From the NCBI GenBank assembly GCA_024231905.1, contig JAAEQC010000102.1, forward strand, positions 170,974 through 234,973: a stretch of 64,000 nt of DNA, read 5' to 3'. Position 1 is the first letter of the stretch. Each line of letters starts with the position of its first letter. Both the position numbers and the translations under genes were made by a program. This stretch comes from a bacterium. Lineage in GTDB: Bacteria; Krumholzibacteriota; Krumholzibacteriia; LZORAL124-64-63. Under the pieces are notes generated by a model. That model searched no databases and was not told the origin of the DNA. It was given only the letters and a program-made list of their open reading frames with translations. This document shows, in pieces, positions 44,355-52,889 of the stretch.

Positions 44355-45050
44355 TCATCGTGACGGGTCCGGGGAAGGCAGGAAGAGAGCTTTGAGGTCG
44401 CCCCAGGAACTGTCTTCAGTGGGGACGGGACCGGCCTTGCCCGAATCGGTCTCGTCGATCATGCCTGCCAGACGGTAGTTCGTGTATTCGCGGCCGCAGT
44501 ATTCGATCTGCTCGCCGGACAGGAAAAACACGAGGCGGCCGTTGATATTGAACTGCTTTTCGCCGTCCGTCGTGGTCTGGAGTATCCGGAAGATCACGTC
44601 GAATTGAGATTCGAGCAATCCGGCGAAGTCCTCGTTCGCGGTCGTATCCCAGGTGTCGATCTGACTCAGGAGGATGATGTCGATATCGGCGATGGCGCCG
44701 ATGTTCGGGCCGGGCGGATTTCCCGAGAACATCATCTCCGTGATGAGGAGGTCCTGTTCGTAGTCGAAGTAGCTTTTTGGTAGGTCGAATTCGTCTATGG
44801 TCTGCTGTTTCAGTTCGATCCGGAACGCCGGGTCCAACATCTCCCGGTATCCGTCGAAATCGCGGTTGTCGTACGCGGTCTTGAAGTTCGCCGTGATCTG
44901 TTCGGGAGAGCCGGGGAACGGGAGTGCATCATCTTCGCAAGGATCGGGGTCCAGGCCGCCGAAGGAATCATCATTGTCTTCGCTGCAGCCGACCAGGCCT
45001 GCCAGGAGGAGGCAGGCAGCGGCCAGGTAACAACCTGTGGATGCGCGCAT
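44355..45050 (-). CDS. Small lipoprotein, NTF2/SnoaL-like, tandem paralogue 1
   Basis: This 231-residue lipoprotein has lipobox LAGLVGC. The body parallels its neighbour: SPEQITANFKTAYDNRDFDG, MLDPAFRIELKQQTIDEFDL, MMFSGNPPGPNIG. The final third (GRLVFFLSGEQIEYCGREYTNYRL) aligns with the matching GRITVRVMSEQVADGG section. The start at 45050 has AAAGG before it. It is the upstream member of a duplicated gene pair, kept separate after divergence. Confidence 0.7.
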   Translation of the reverse strand: MRASTGCYLAAACLLLAGLVGCSEDNDDSFGGLDPDPCEDDALPFPGSPEQITANFKTAYDNRDFDGYREMLDPAFRIELKQQTIDEFDLPKSYFDYEQDLLITEMMFSGNPPGPNIGAIADIDIILLSQIDTWDTTANEDFAGLLESQFDVIFRILQTTTDGEKQFNINGRLVFFLSGEQIEYCGREYTNYRLAGMIDETDSGKAGPVPTEDSSWGDLKALFLPSPDPSR

Positions 45051-45176
45051 GACATAGCCTTTCAATCACCAAGGGTGACGGTACCGATAACCGATATTCG
45101 GAATCCTACCACACTCCGTGGAACCAAAAACAGCCGTTTCGGCCCACGCTGCTGTCTCTTGCCCCCGGCGCACTTC

Positions 45177-45205
45177 TTGCGACATCCCCGCGGCGGACCT
45201 AATCT
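45177..45205 (+). promoter_or_regulatory. Candidate promoter of the S55 peptidase operon
   Basis: TTGCGA (45177-45182) and TAATCT (45200-45205) are spaced by 17 bases. The -10 match is weak. Confidence 0.3.
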
Positions 45206-45296
45206 CAGGAACCGGACGGGTCCGTTCGCGTATGAAGCGGGGTGACGGAGCACATTCCCCCCGCAGCGCAAGCCATTGCCAGAAAGGATGCCTCCC

Positions 45297-47132
45297 GTGG
45301 CGTTTACGCATCTCCGGCGCCGGGCCCGGATGGCCTTGCCGTGTTTCTTCAGTCTTCTGATACCCGCGCTGGCGGCCGCCGCGACCGGTGCGCCGGTGAT
45401 CGGCGTGGACGAGATCCGGCCGGGCATGACCGGTTACGGCCTGACGGTCTTCGCCGGCGCACGGATCGACACCTTCGGCGTGGTGGTGGTCGGCGTGCAG
45501 GAGAACATCCGCGCCGACGGGCACATGATCCTCGTTGAAGTGTCGGGGCACGGGCTTGAGAAATCCTCCATCGCCCAGGGTATGAGCGGCAGTCCCGTCT
45601 TCCTGGACGGACGTCTGGCCGGCGCCCTGGCCTTCGGCTGGGGTGGGGCTCTCAGGCCCTTGGGCGGCGTGACGCCGGCGGCGGAACTGCTCGCGGTGTC
45701 CACAGCGGTTCCGGCTGCAGCCGAATTGGCCGTGACCGCGCCCGAGACCGACTGGGCGCCCTTGACCACCGCCACCGGCGGTGAACTCGCCCGGACCCTG
45801 GGTCTGGGCGCCGGGCTGCCCTCGGCGGAGCCCGCCTGGCCCCGAGGCTGGCCCGAACCGGCCGACCTGGCTGTCCACCTGCTGACCCCGTATACCGACG
45901 ATGACCATCCGGCCGCCTGGGTGTGCCGGCCCGCGGGACAGGCCGCCGCCGCCGGCTCCGCGTCGGGTGTTCCCCGGACTCTCGCGCCGGGCGCGGCCTG
46001 CGCCGTGCCCCTCGTCATGGGGGACGCCAAGCTGGGCGCCATCGGTACGGTCACCTGGGTGGACGGCGACGACGTCCACATGATGGGCCACCCCTTCATG
46101 CAGCGCGGCGGCGTGCGCTGGCCTCTGGCTACGGCCGACATCGTGACCCTCTTTCCGAGCCGCCAGATCTCCTTCAAGATGGGCTCCATCGGCGAAGTGG
46201 TGGGCGCGGTGCACCAGGACCGTCGGGCGGGCATCGCCGGCCGGTTGGGGGCCGAGGCCCCGCTCTTGCCGGTGCACGTGAAAACGCCCCATGGTTCCTA
46301 CGATTTCCAGGTGGCCAACGATCGGCAACTGGCGCCGGCTTTGGTCTTCTGGGCCTTCTACAATTCCCTGCTGGCCGTGGGCGACGATGCTTCCCTGCAG
46401 ACTGTCCACTGGAGTCTGCGGGCGGACTGGCACGCCGACGGCGAGATCGGATCGCGCACATTGAACCTGGCTGGAGCCACCGCCGGCCCGGGCGGTGTGG
46501 CCTCCCTGGGCAATGCCATGACCGCACCCTTGAGAATCCTCCTGGGCAATCCCTTCGCGCCGGTCCAACTGGAACGTGTCGAGGTGGAATTGCGGACAGA
46601 GCCGGGCGTGGCCACGGCCGAGGTGAGGGGCTTGTCGGCTCTTGCGACCATCGCGGCGGGTACCCGCAGCCTGCCGGTGGAAGTGGCCTTGGCTCCGCGC
46701 CACGGCGTCGTCGAGCGCCGCACCATCGAACTTCCGTTGCCGGCTGATCTCGCGCCGGGTCGCCACCGGCTGGTGGTGGCCAGTTCCGCCGAATTCTTCG
46801 CCCTGGAGGCGCAGCGCGCGCCAGCCCGGTTCCGGACGGGCAACCTGAACGCTACCGTCGACCTGCTGGAGACGGAGCGGGGGCTGGGCACCCTGGTGGT
46901 GGCCCTCCTGGCCCGCGGCCGCGCGGTCGTGGTCGGGGGCAACGAGCTGGCCGGTCTGCCCGGCAGCCTGGCCCGTACCGTGCGCCGGTCTGTCGGGTCT
47001 GAACAGAAGACCGCGGCCGACTTCGTCGCCCGCCATGATGAATCCACCCCGTGGCTGCTGCTGGGACACGCCGTCCTGGACGTGCGCGTCACCGCAGCCG
47101 CGGGTACCCTCGAGCCGGAAAGGCGGCCATGA
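45297..47132 (+). CDS. SpoIVB-type S55 peptidase domain protein
   Basis: This 611-residue exported protein has a signal region (MALPCFFSLLIPALAAAATG). Its N-terminal half is a SpoIVB/S55-type serine peptidase domain: RPGMTGYGLTVFAGARIDTF, IDTFGVVVVG and GMSGSPVFLDGRLAGALAFGW, with Ser in GMSGSP at about residue 98 as nucleophile and GHPF later. A long beta-rich C-terminal half (LPVEVALAPRHGVVERRTIE) is unrecognised. S55 peptidases cut regulatory proteins in sporulation, but nothing in the window suggests sporulation. GTG 45297 is chosen for its AAGGA spacing. It overlaps the next gene (ATGA). Confidence 0.8.
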   Translation: MAFTHLRRRARMALPCFFSLLIPALAAAATGAPVIGVDEIRPGMTGYGLTVFAGARIDTFGVVVVGVQENIRADGHMILVEVSGHGLEKSSIAQGMSGSPVFLDGRLAGALAFGWGGALRPLGGVTPAAELLAVSTAVPAAAELAVTAPETDWAPLTTATGGELARTLGLGAGLPSAEPAWPRGWPEPADLAVHLLTPYTDDDHPAAWVCRPAGQAAAAGSASGVPRTLAPGAACAVPLVMGDAKLGAIGTVTWVDGDDVHMMGHPFMQRGGVRWPLATADIVTLFPSRQISFKMGSIGEVVGAVHQDRRAGIAGRLGAEAPLLPVHVKTPHGSYDFQVANDRQLAPALVFWAFYNSLLAVGDDASLQTVHWSLRADWHADGEIGSRTLNLAGATAGPGGVASLGNAMTAPLRILLGNPFAPVQLERVEVELRTEPGVATAEVRGLSALATIAAGTRSLPVEVALAPRHGVVERRTIELPLPADLAPGRHRLVVASSAEFFALEAQRAPARFRTGNLNATVDLLETERGLGTLVVALLARGRAVVVGGNELAGLPGSLARTVRRSVGSEQKTAADFVARHDESTPWLLLGHAVLDVRVTAAAGTLEPERRP

Positions 47133-49288
47133 TCTTGCGTGCCCTCATCCTGACGATCCTCCTGGCTTGTGGCGGCGCGACCGCTGCCCTGGCGGCCGGC
47201 CCCATTTTCTGGGACTGGCCCGAGGGACTCGATCTCGGCGACGTGGAACTGGACGGCGCGGCCCTGGACGCCGAGGGCGCTCTGGTGCGGGGCCTGACGG
47301 CCCGCCATGTGGCCGTGGAAGGCCCCGAGGTGTTCTGGTGCGCGGCGCCCGACGGCGCGGGCGGCTACTACGCCGGAGGCGGCCACGCGGGTCTGATCCA
47401 CCGGATCGATGGCGCGGGGGCGGCCACCCTCGTGGCCGAGGTGCCCAGCGCCGAGGTCTTCAGCCTGTTGCCCGGCCGGGACGGCGCGCTACTGGCCGGT
47501 TGCGGCTCCGAGGGACGCGTCTACCGGATCGACAGGGCGGGGATCGCCACCGAGTTGGGCACCGTGCCTGGCGGCTACGTGTGGGCCATGCTCGCCGACG
47601 ACGAACGGGGCGGCGCCTGGCTGGCCACAGGCAGTCCGGCGGCCGTGTGGCGCCTGGGGCCCGGCGGTGAATTGACCGAATTCCTGGTTCTGGAAGCTCA
47701 GAACGTGTTGGACCTGACCTGGGACGGACAGGGGCGCCTGCTGGCGGCCACCCAGGGGCCCGGACTCGTGTACCGGCTGGACCCGGACGACTCCGCCTCC
47801 GTTCAGGTGATTTTCGAGGCGCCGCAGAACGAAGCGCGCCAATTCGTAACCGGACCCGGCGGCGTGCCCCACGTACTCGCGTTGGAAGTGGGCGAGGACG
47901 ACGTGGCCATGCCGGCCGCGGACGGTCCCAACGGATCCATCCCGGCGACCCTGCTGCAGGCTCTCAACGGACACGCCCGGCGTGACGTGGCCCGCTCGGC
48001 CATCTACGCCCTTGGTCCGGACGAGCGGGTCGAGGCGGTCTGGTCCGGTAACCAGGACCTCATGATCGCCGGCTGGTCCGAGCGCTGGGGTTGGTTGGGC
48101 GGCACGGTGCTGCCGGAGGAAGGCGACGAAGCCCGCCTGCTGAAGCTATTGCCCCCGGCCGGAGCCCACCCGGTGGCCGGTTGGCCGGGCGGCGACGTCC
48201 TGGATCTGCTGGTCACCGACGAGCGCATCGTGGCCTGCCAGGCACACCCCGGGGGCCTGACCGAACTGCTGTCCGGCGTGGACGGGGCCCACGTGGCTCT
48301 GAGCCGCGCCGTCGACGCCGGCCGTCCCGTCCGCTGGGGCCGCCTGCGCTGGCAGGGCGACGACGGCGTGCGCTGGTCAGTGCGCGGCGGCAACCGTGCC
48401 CGCCCCGACGACACCTGGACGGCCTGGAGTTCGGCCTGGGACGATCGCGATCAGGAAATGGACCTGCCGGCGAGCCGCTACCTCCAGTGGCGGGCCGAGT
48501 TCGACGGCGACGCGGGCCGCGTCCGGAACGTCTCGGTGAGCGCCTGGCGCGACAACCTGCCGCCCGTGATCGCGGCCTTCATGGAGGAACGGCTGGGCCA
48601 GATCGACAACGGCGGCCTGGTTTCCCGCTCCGACAACGTGACCCAGACCATGCGCAGCGGCCTGCGCGTGGAATTCAACCGCACCACCCGTCGCGACCGG
48701 ACGGCGGCCGCGGACCGGGCGTCCCTGACCCGTCCGGTGCGCACCTTCAGTTGGGTGAGCACCGATCCGGACGGCGACCGCATCCGTCACGACCTGGAGT
48801 ACCGGGCCGACGGCACGACCGCCTGGCGGCCCATCGTCGAGGACTCTCCCGAGTACCTGGGCAGCTGGGACACCTCCCTGGTGCCCGACGGCGTCTATCG
48901 GGTGCGTCTGACCGCCGCCGATGCCACCGACAATCCGGCGGCCCTAGCCCGGTCCTCCCGGCGGGAGATCGGCCCGGTGGTGGTGGACAACACCCCGCCG
49001 GAGGTGAAGGGCTTCGCGGTCCGGCGCAACGAGATGGGCTTCACCGTGCGCTTCCGGGCCGAGGACGAGGGCGGTGTGCTGGCCCACGCGTCCCTGATCC
49101 TGCCCGACGGTGCGCGCGAACGCCTGGACCCGGTGGACCGGATCTGCGACAGCGCCCGCGAGGAATTCGAAGTCCAGGTGTCCTGGCCGCCGGCCGAAGC
49201 CGCCGCCGTGGCGGAACCCTGGCGCCTGCGCCTGGAGGTGTGGGACCTGGCCGGGAACCGGGCCGTGGCCGAGGGCGAAGCCAAGTGA
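47129..49288 (+). CDS. Secreted beta-propeller and Ig-like surface protein
   Basis: This 719-residue protein has a signal peptide (ALILTILLACGGATAALA). The first half has propeller repeats of the NHL/PQQ type (VFSLLPGRDGALLAGCGSEG, VYRIDRAGIATELGTV, VWAMLADDERGGAWLATGSP, LDLTWDGQGRLLAATQGPG). The C-terminal part carries Ig/fibronectin-like strands (VRTFSWVSTDPDGDRIRHDL, VVVDNTPPEVKGFAV). It looks like a ligand-binding surface protein. It overlaps the S55 peptidase gene and the tadA gene at both ends (ATGA and GTGA), so the three are coupled. No named family. Confidence 0.7.
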   Translation: MILRALILTILLACGGATAALAAGPIFWDWPEGLDLGDVELDGAALDAEGALVRGLTARHVAVEGPEVFWCAAPDGAGGYYAGGGHAGLIHRIDGAGAATLVAEVPSAEVFSLLPGRDGALLAGCGSEGRVYRIDRAGIATELGTVPGGYVWAMLADDERGGAWLATGSPAAVWRLGPGGELTEFLVLEAQNVLDLTWDGQGRLLAATQGPGLVYRLDPDDSASVQVIFEAPQNEARQFVTGPGGVPHVLALEVGEDDVAMPAADGPNGSIPATLLQALNGHARRDVARSAIYALGPDERVEAVWSGNQDLMIAGWSERWGWLGGTVLPEEGDEARLLKLLPPAGAHPVAGWPGGDVLDLLVTDERIVACQAHPGGLTELLSGVDGAHVALSRAVDAGRPVRWGRLRWQGDDGVRWSVRGGNRARPDDTWTAWSSAWDDRDQEMDLPASRYLQWRAEFDGDAGRVRNVSVSAWRDNLPPVIAAFMEERLGQIDNGGLVSRSDNVTQTMRSGLRVEFNRTTRRDRTAAADRASLTRPVRTFSWVSTDPDGDRIRHDLEYRADGTTAWRPIVEDSPEYLGSWDTSLVPDGVYRVRLTAADATDNPAALARSSRREIGPVVVDNTPPEVKGFAVRRNEMGFTVRFRAEDEGGVLAHASLILPDGARERLDPVDRICDSAREEFEVQVSWPPAEAAAVAEPWRLRLEVWDLAGNRAVAEGEAK

Positions 49289-49785
49289 ACGGCGAGCACG
49301 AAACGGGCGGGACCGACGATCTCTCCCTGGCCTTCCGCAGCCACGAGCGGTGGATGGCCGAGGCCCTGAAGGAGGCCCGTACGGCTGCCGCCAAGGGCGA
49401 GGTTCCCGTGGGTGCGGTCGTCGTGCGCGGCGACCGGATCGTCGGACGCGGGCACAACCAGGTGGAGTCCCTCCAGGATCCCACCGCCCACGCCGAGATC
49501 CTGGCCGTGGGTGCGGCTGCGGGGGAGGGTGAGAGCTGGCGTCTGGAGGACGCCACCCTCTACGTCACCCTCGAACCGTGCACCATGTGCAGCGGCGCCT
49601 TGCTGCTGGCGCGCCTGGGCCGTCTGGTCTACGGGGCGAGCGATCCGCGGGCCGGTGCTGTGACGAGCACGGCGCGTCTGCTGGACGGCAATCCCTACGG
49701 TCACCGCATGGAGGTGGTGGGGGGAATCGCGGCGGAGTCCTGCAGTGATCTGCTGCGGGATTTCTTTCGCGCGCGCCGGGATTGA
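49285..49785 (+). CDS. tadA: tRNA-specific adenosine deaminase TadA
   Basis: The 166-residue enzyme deaminates A34 to inosine in tRNA-Arg(ACG), a tRNA encoded in this window. It has the zinc motifs TAHAEILA (H-x-E) and EPCTMCSGALL (P-C-x2-C). The GTG start overlaps the upstream stop. In many Gram-positive genomes tadA precedes SRP RNA and dnaX, and the same order occurs here with three tRNAs between. Confidence 0.95.
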   Translation: MNGEHETGGTDDLSLAFRSHERWMAEALKEARTAAAKGEVPVGAVVVRGDRIVGRGHNQVESLQDPTAHAEILAVGAAAGEGESWRLEDATLYVTLEPCTMCSGALLLARLGRLVYGASDPRAGAVTSTARLLDGNPYGHRMEVVGGIAAESCSDLLRDFFRARRD

Positions 49786-49816
49786 GAAAGGGCGCAACCC
49801 GGAGGCGGCCACGGCG

Positions 49817-49845
49817 TTGATTTTGGCGGAGCCCGGTGCTATATT
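49817..49845 (+). promoter_or_regulatory. Promoter of the Ser-Ser-Ala tRNA cluster
   Basis: TTGATT (49817-49822) and TATATT (49840-49845) are separated by exactly 17 bases, 17 bases before the first tRNA. Confidence 0.75.
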
Positions 49846-49861
49846 GCCCGACCTTACCGGT

Positions 49862-49949
<88 letters not shown>

Positions 49950-49975
49950 CCGCAAACACCAGGATTTCACCTCGC

Positions 49976-50065
49976 GGAGAGGTGCCGGAGTGGTCGAACG
50001 GGGCGGTCTCGAAAACCGTTGAACACGCGAGTGTTCCCAGGGTTCGAATCCCTGCCTCTCCGCCA
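49976..50065 (+). tRNA. tRNA-Ser (CGA)
   Basis: A 90-base tRNA with anticodon CGA, a long variable arm and encoded CCA. With TGA, GCT and GGA it completes the serine isoacceptors found here. Confidence 0.96.
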
Positions 50066-50146
50066 GTTTCAGCCGGGACGGAAGCCCCGGAGCCCGGGTT
50101 CAACCTTGCGCTTCGGCCGCCGCGGATACAATTTGTCGTTCGGCGT

Positions 50147-50222
50147 GGGGATGTAGCTCAGCTGGGAGAGCACTACGTTCGCAACGTAGGGGTCGGCGGT
50201 TCGAACCCGCTCATCTCCACCA
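50147..50222 (+). tRNA. tRNA-Ala (CGC)
   Basis: A 76-base tRNA with anticodon loop TTCGCAA (anticodon CGC) and encoded CCA. A possible private promoter, TTGCGC-N15-TACAAT, lies at 50106-50132. Confidence 0.95.
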
Positions 50223-50260
50223 CCTCTTCCGGGGGACTGCCGTTCCCCGCACGACATGAT

Positions 50261-50357
50261 GGGCCAGGCCCGGCGTGACGCCGGAGCACTAACTCCGTCA
50301 GGACTGGAAAGTAGCAGCGGTACGTTCCCTTCGACGTGTGCGCCGCCAGCCTGGCCC
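50261..50357 (+). ncRNA. ffs: Small bacterial SRP RNA (4.5S/ffs)
   Basis: The ends pair perfectly (50261-50269 with 50349-50357). The core TCAGGACTGGAAAGTAGCAG is domain IV: a GGAA tetraloop on a 3-bp stem (ACT/AGT) and the asymmetric AGCAG/CAGG loop bound by Ffh. Compared with E. coli the 3-bp stem has covaried, which supports function. A T-rich tail follows at 50361-50370. It pairs with Ffh for co-translational membrane targeting. Its place before dnaX is the same as in B. subtilis. Confidence 0.9.
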
Positions 50358-50370
50358 GCTTCGTTTTCTT

Positions 50371-50462
50371 CCTCGACCATGAGCATGACGGCTCTGGAGA
50401 CGCTCCGGGACGCTGGGGCGTCCCTCCGAACGTCTCCAGAGCCGTCATGCTCATGGTCGAGG
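50371..50462. repeat. REP-like hairpin A
   Basis: Perfect 32-base arms (50371-50402 and 50431-50462) with a 28-base loop that itself folds into a 7-bp stem (50407-50413 with 50418-50424). The central core (50399-50434) is shared, in opposite orientation and with one indel, with element B. It begins 13 bases after the SRP RNA and could double as its terminator. Confidence 0.85.
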
Positions 50463-50646
50463 GCTACGGAGTGGGCCAGACCGGCGGGGGCGGGGTGAGG
50501 TGGTACCCGCGGGCGGCGTTGGCGGTCATGGGCGAGCGTCGGGTACGAGGGGCGATCCTGGAAACACACGCTGGAGACGTTCCCGGCGGCGATTCGCCAT
50601 ATCTCCATGGATACGTGTCGGAGCTTTCTTCCACGGTTCTCTGCGC

Positions 50647-50735
50647 CTCCGAGGGTGAGGGGACGGTTCCGGGGACGTTCGGAGGGACGCCCAGCGTCCC
50701 GGAGCGTCCCCGGAACCGTCCCCTCGTCCTCGGAG
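50647..50735. repeat. REP-like hairpin B
   Basis: Two 31-base arms (50647-50677 and 50705-50735) match at 29 of 31 positions. The loop folds into a 7-bp stem (50684-50690 with 50694-50700). Its core (50674-50708) equals the reverse complement of element A's core save one indel, while the outer arms differ. It lies about 75 bases before dnaX. Confidence 0.85.
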
Positions 50736-50745
50736 AGGGAAAGGA

Positions 50746-50775
50746 CTGTCGTACCAAGCACGAAGCAGTTATCAT
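50746..50775 (+). promoter_or_regulatory. Candidate promoter of dnaX
   Basis: CTGTCG (50746-50751) and TATCAT (50770-50775) are spaced by 18 bases. The -10 is good (5/6) and the -35 weak. It lies 36 bases before the start codon, just beyond hairpin B. Confidence 0.4.
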
Positions 50776-50811
50776 GGCGCAATACTCGCAACCCGAGACC
50801 CCCGGAGCACC

Positions 50812-52488
50812 ATGAGCTACCAGGCCCTCGCCCGCAAATACCGTCCGGAGACCTTCGATCGCGTCGTGGGCCAGACCCATGTGACGACTACCCTGCGGGC
50901 GGCCCTGCGCAAGGACAAACTCAGCCACGCCTACCTTTTCGCCGGTCCGCGCGGCTGCGGCAAGACCACCGTGGCCCGGCTGCTGGCCAAGGCCATCAAC
51001 TGCCTGGAGAACCGGGAAGGCGACCCCTGCGGAACCTGCGACACCTGCCAGGCCATCGCCGCGGGCAACTACCTGGACGTCCTGGAAATCGACGCCGCCA
51101 GCAACACGGGCGTGGACAACATCCGTGAACTGCGGGACATGGCCCAGTACTCACCCAGCGAAGGCTCCAACCGGGTCTTCATCATCGACGAGGTGCACAT
51201 GCTCTCCAAGGGGGCCTTCAACGCGCTGTTGAAGATCCTCGAGGAGCCGCCGGCACGGGTGTACTTCTGCTTCGCTACCACCGAGCCCAACAAGATCCCG
51301 CGTACGATCCTTTCCCGTTGCCAGCGCTTCGATTTCCGGCTCATGAGCCGGGACGAACTGGGGGAGCGCCTGAACGAGATCGCGTCCGCCGAGGACACCG
51401 TCCTGGAACCGGCTGCCCTGCGCCTTCTGGTGTCCATGGCCGAGGGCAGCGTACGCGACGGGTTGAGTCTGCTGGACCAGGTCATCGCCGGTTGCGATGG
51501 CTCCATCGCCGAGCAGGACGTGGTCGACGCCTTCGGGCTCGTCCGGTCGGAAGTGTACTTGGAGCTGAACGAGGCCATCGTCGCCCGGGATGCGGCGCGG
51601 GCCCTGCGCCTGGTGGAGGAACTGGCGGCCAGCGGCCAGAGCCTCGATGAGTTCTCCCGGGGCGTGGTCACCGGTTTCCGCAATCTCCTGCTCCTGAAAA
51701 TCGACCCGGAACTGGCGCCCATGGTGGACCTGCCGCCGGACCTGGTGGAGCGTCTGCGGCAGCACGCGGACCACTTCTCGGAGCAGGACCTGCTGGCGCT
51801 CATCGACCTGGCTGGCACCCACTTCGAACGCATTCACCGCAGCACCCAGCCCCGCATTCTGCTGGAGGCGAGCCTGGTGGAGTACTGCCGCTTCGAGTCC
51901 CGGGTCCTGCTGTCGGACCTGGCCCGGCGCCTGGAGGCGTTGGGAGGCGCGCCGACCGGCGCGGCCGGCGGCGGTGGATCCGTGCGGCCGGCTCCGGCGA
52001 AACCAGCCACGCCGCCCCGCGCGTCGGGCGGTTCGTCGGCCAAGCCGGCGTCCCGCGCTGCGGCCACGGTCGGTGACACGGACGACCCCTGGACCCGTCT
52101 CATCGACGACCTCATGCGACGCTGTCCGCGGGTGGCGTCGTGCCTCATGCTCGGCCGACCCCAGGTGGACCTGGACGCCGGCCGCCTGACGGTCGAGTTC
52201 GGGCCCGACAAAAAATTCCAGGTCAAGACCATCGAGGCCGATTGCCCGACCATCGCCGAGGCGGCCACCGCCGTATGGGGCCGTCCCCTGAAGGTGGTGC
52301 TGGGATTGGGCGACACGGGCCAGACCGAGTCGCGGCGGGAGGAGATCCGCCAGGAGGTCGCCCCGACCCACGGCGAGGAACTGCAGCAGGCCCGGGCGGA
52401 AGACCCGGCCCTGGACAGCCTCGTCGACCTCATGGGCGGCGAACCGCTGCCCGAGTCCGAACGCGAGAACTGGAAATCCGGAGACTAA
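50812..52488 (+). CDS. dnaX: DNA polymerase III subunits gamma/tau
   Basis: The 558-residue clamp-loader ATPase has Walker A GPRGCGKTT, the zinc module CGTCDTC, Walker B VFIIDEVHMLS and sensor/SRC motif TILSRCQRF, then domain III. The C-terminal region (TPPRASGGSSAKPAS) is a Pro/Ala-rich linker followed by a tau-like tail. A run of six A residues in the tail (52210-52215) is the only slippery-like site, and I see no nearby stop in other frames. It loads the beta clamp. The order dnaX-ebfC-recR is conserved across bacteria. Confidence 0.96.
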   Translation: MSYQALARKYRPETFDRVVGQTHVTTTLRAALRKDKLSHAYLFAGPRGCGKTTVARLLAKAINCLENREGDPCGTCDTCQAIAAGNYLDVLEIDAASNTGVDNIRELRDMAQYSPSEGSNRVFIIDEVHMLSKGAFNALLKILEEPPARVYFCFATTEPNKIPRTILSRCQRFDFRLMSRDELGERLNEIASAEDTVLEPAALRLLVSMAEGSVRDGLSLLDQVIAGCDGSIAEQDVVDAFGLVRSEVYLELNEAIVARDAARALRLVEELAASGQSLDEFSRGVVTGFRNLLLLKIDPELAPMVDLPPDLVERLRQHADHFSEQDLLALIDLAGTHFERIHRSTQPRILLEASLVEYCRFESRVLLSDLARRLEALGGAPTGAAGGGGSVRPAPAKPATPPRASGGSSAKPASRAAATVGDTDDPWTRLIDDLMRRCPRVASCLMLGRPQVDLDAGRLTVEFGPDKKFQVKTIEADCPTIAEAATAVWGRPLKVVLGLGDTGQTESRREEIRQEVAPTHGEELQQARAEDPALDSLVDLMGGEPLPESERENWKSGD

Positions 52489-52549
52489 CGATCATGGCCG
52501 GCTCCACCGCCGTGCCGCGGCGGGACGGCGACCGGTCCGAGGAGACGAC

Positions 52550-52873
52550 ATGGATATGCGCGCGCTGATGAAGCAGGCCCAGCAGATGCAGGCCAAGATG
52601 GCCAAGGCCCAGGAGGAGCTGGCGGGCAAGGAGGTCACCGCCGAGGTGGCCGGCGGCCAGGTGAAGGTCGTCATGAACGGCAAGCACCGGGTCCGGAGCA
52701 TCGAGATCGCTCCCGAGAGTGTCGACCCCCAGGACGTGGAGTTCCTCCAGGACCTGGTGACCGCCGCGGTGAACGAGGCGGCCGACAAGGTCGACGCCCT
52801 GGTGGAGCAGGAGATGGGCTCGGTGACCGGCGGCATGAACCTGCCCGGCATGAACCTGCCGGGCATGGGTTGA
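52550..52873 (+). CDS. ebfC: YbaB/EbfC nucleoid-associated protein
   Basis: This 107-residue dimeric DNA-binding protein starts at ATG 52550 after GAGGAGACGAC. It has a helical N-terminus (MDMRALMKQAQQMQAKMAKA), the family core VAGGQVKVVMNGKHRVRSIE, and a repetitive Met-rich tail (GGMNLPGMNLPGMG). It sits between dnaX and recR, the usual place. Confidence 0.95.
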   Translation: MDMRALMKQAQQMQAKMAKAQEELAGKEVTAEVAGGQVKVVMNGKHRVRSIEIAPESVDPQDVEFLQDLVTAAVNEAADKVDALVEQEMGSVTGGMNLPGMNLPGMG

Positions 52874-52889
52874 ACGGGACGGTCGGACG

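Larger units (their letters stand above)
50223..50811. other. Intergenic region with SRP RNA and two REP-like hairpins
   Basis: Besides the SRP RNA, this 589-base stretch holds two large inverted repeats that share a core, and about 180 bases between them with nothing recognisable. No protein gene is credible, as the open frames across the hairpins have low-complexity translations. Confidence 0.6.

Noticed and set aside
52210..52215. Programmed frameshift site in dnaX (six A residues)
   Set aside because: No stop codon follows soon in the -1 or +1 frame and no clear downstream hairpin was found, so a truncated gamma product is not supported.
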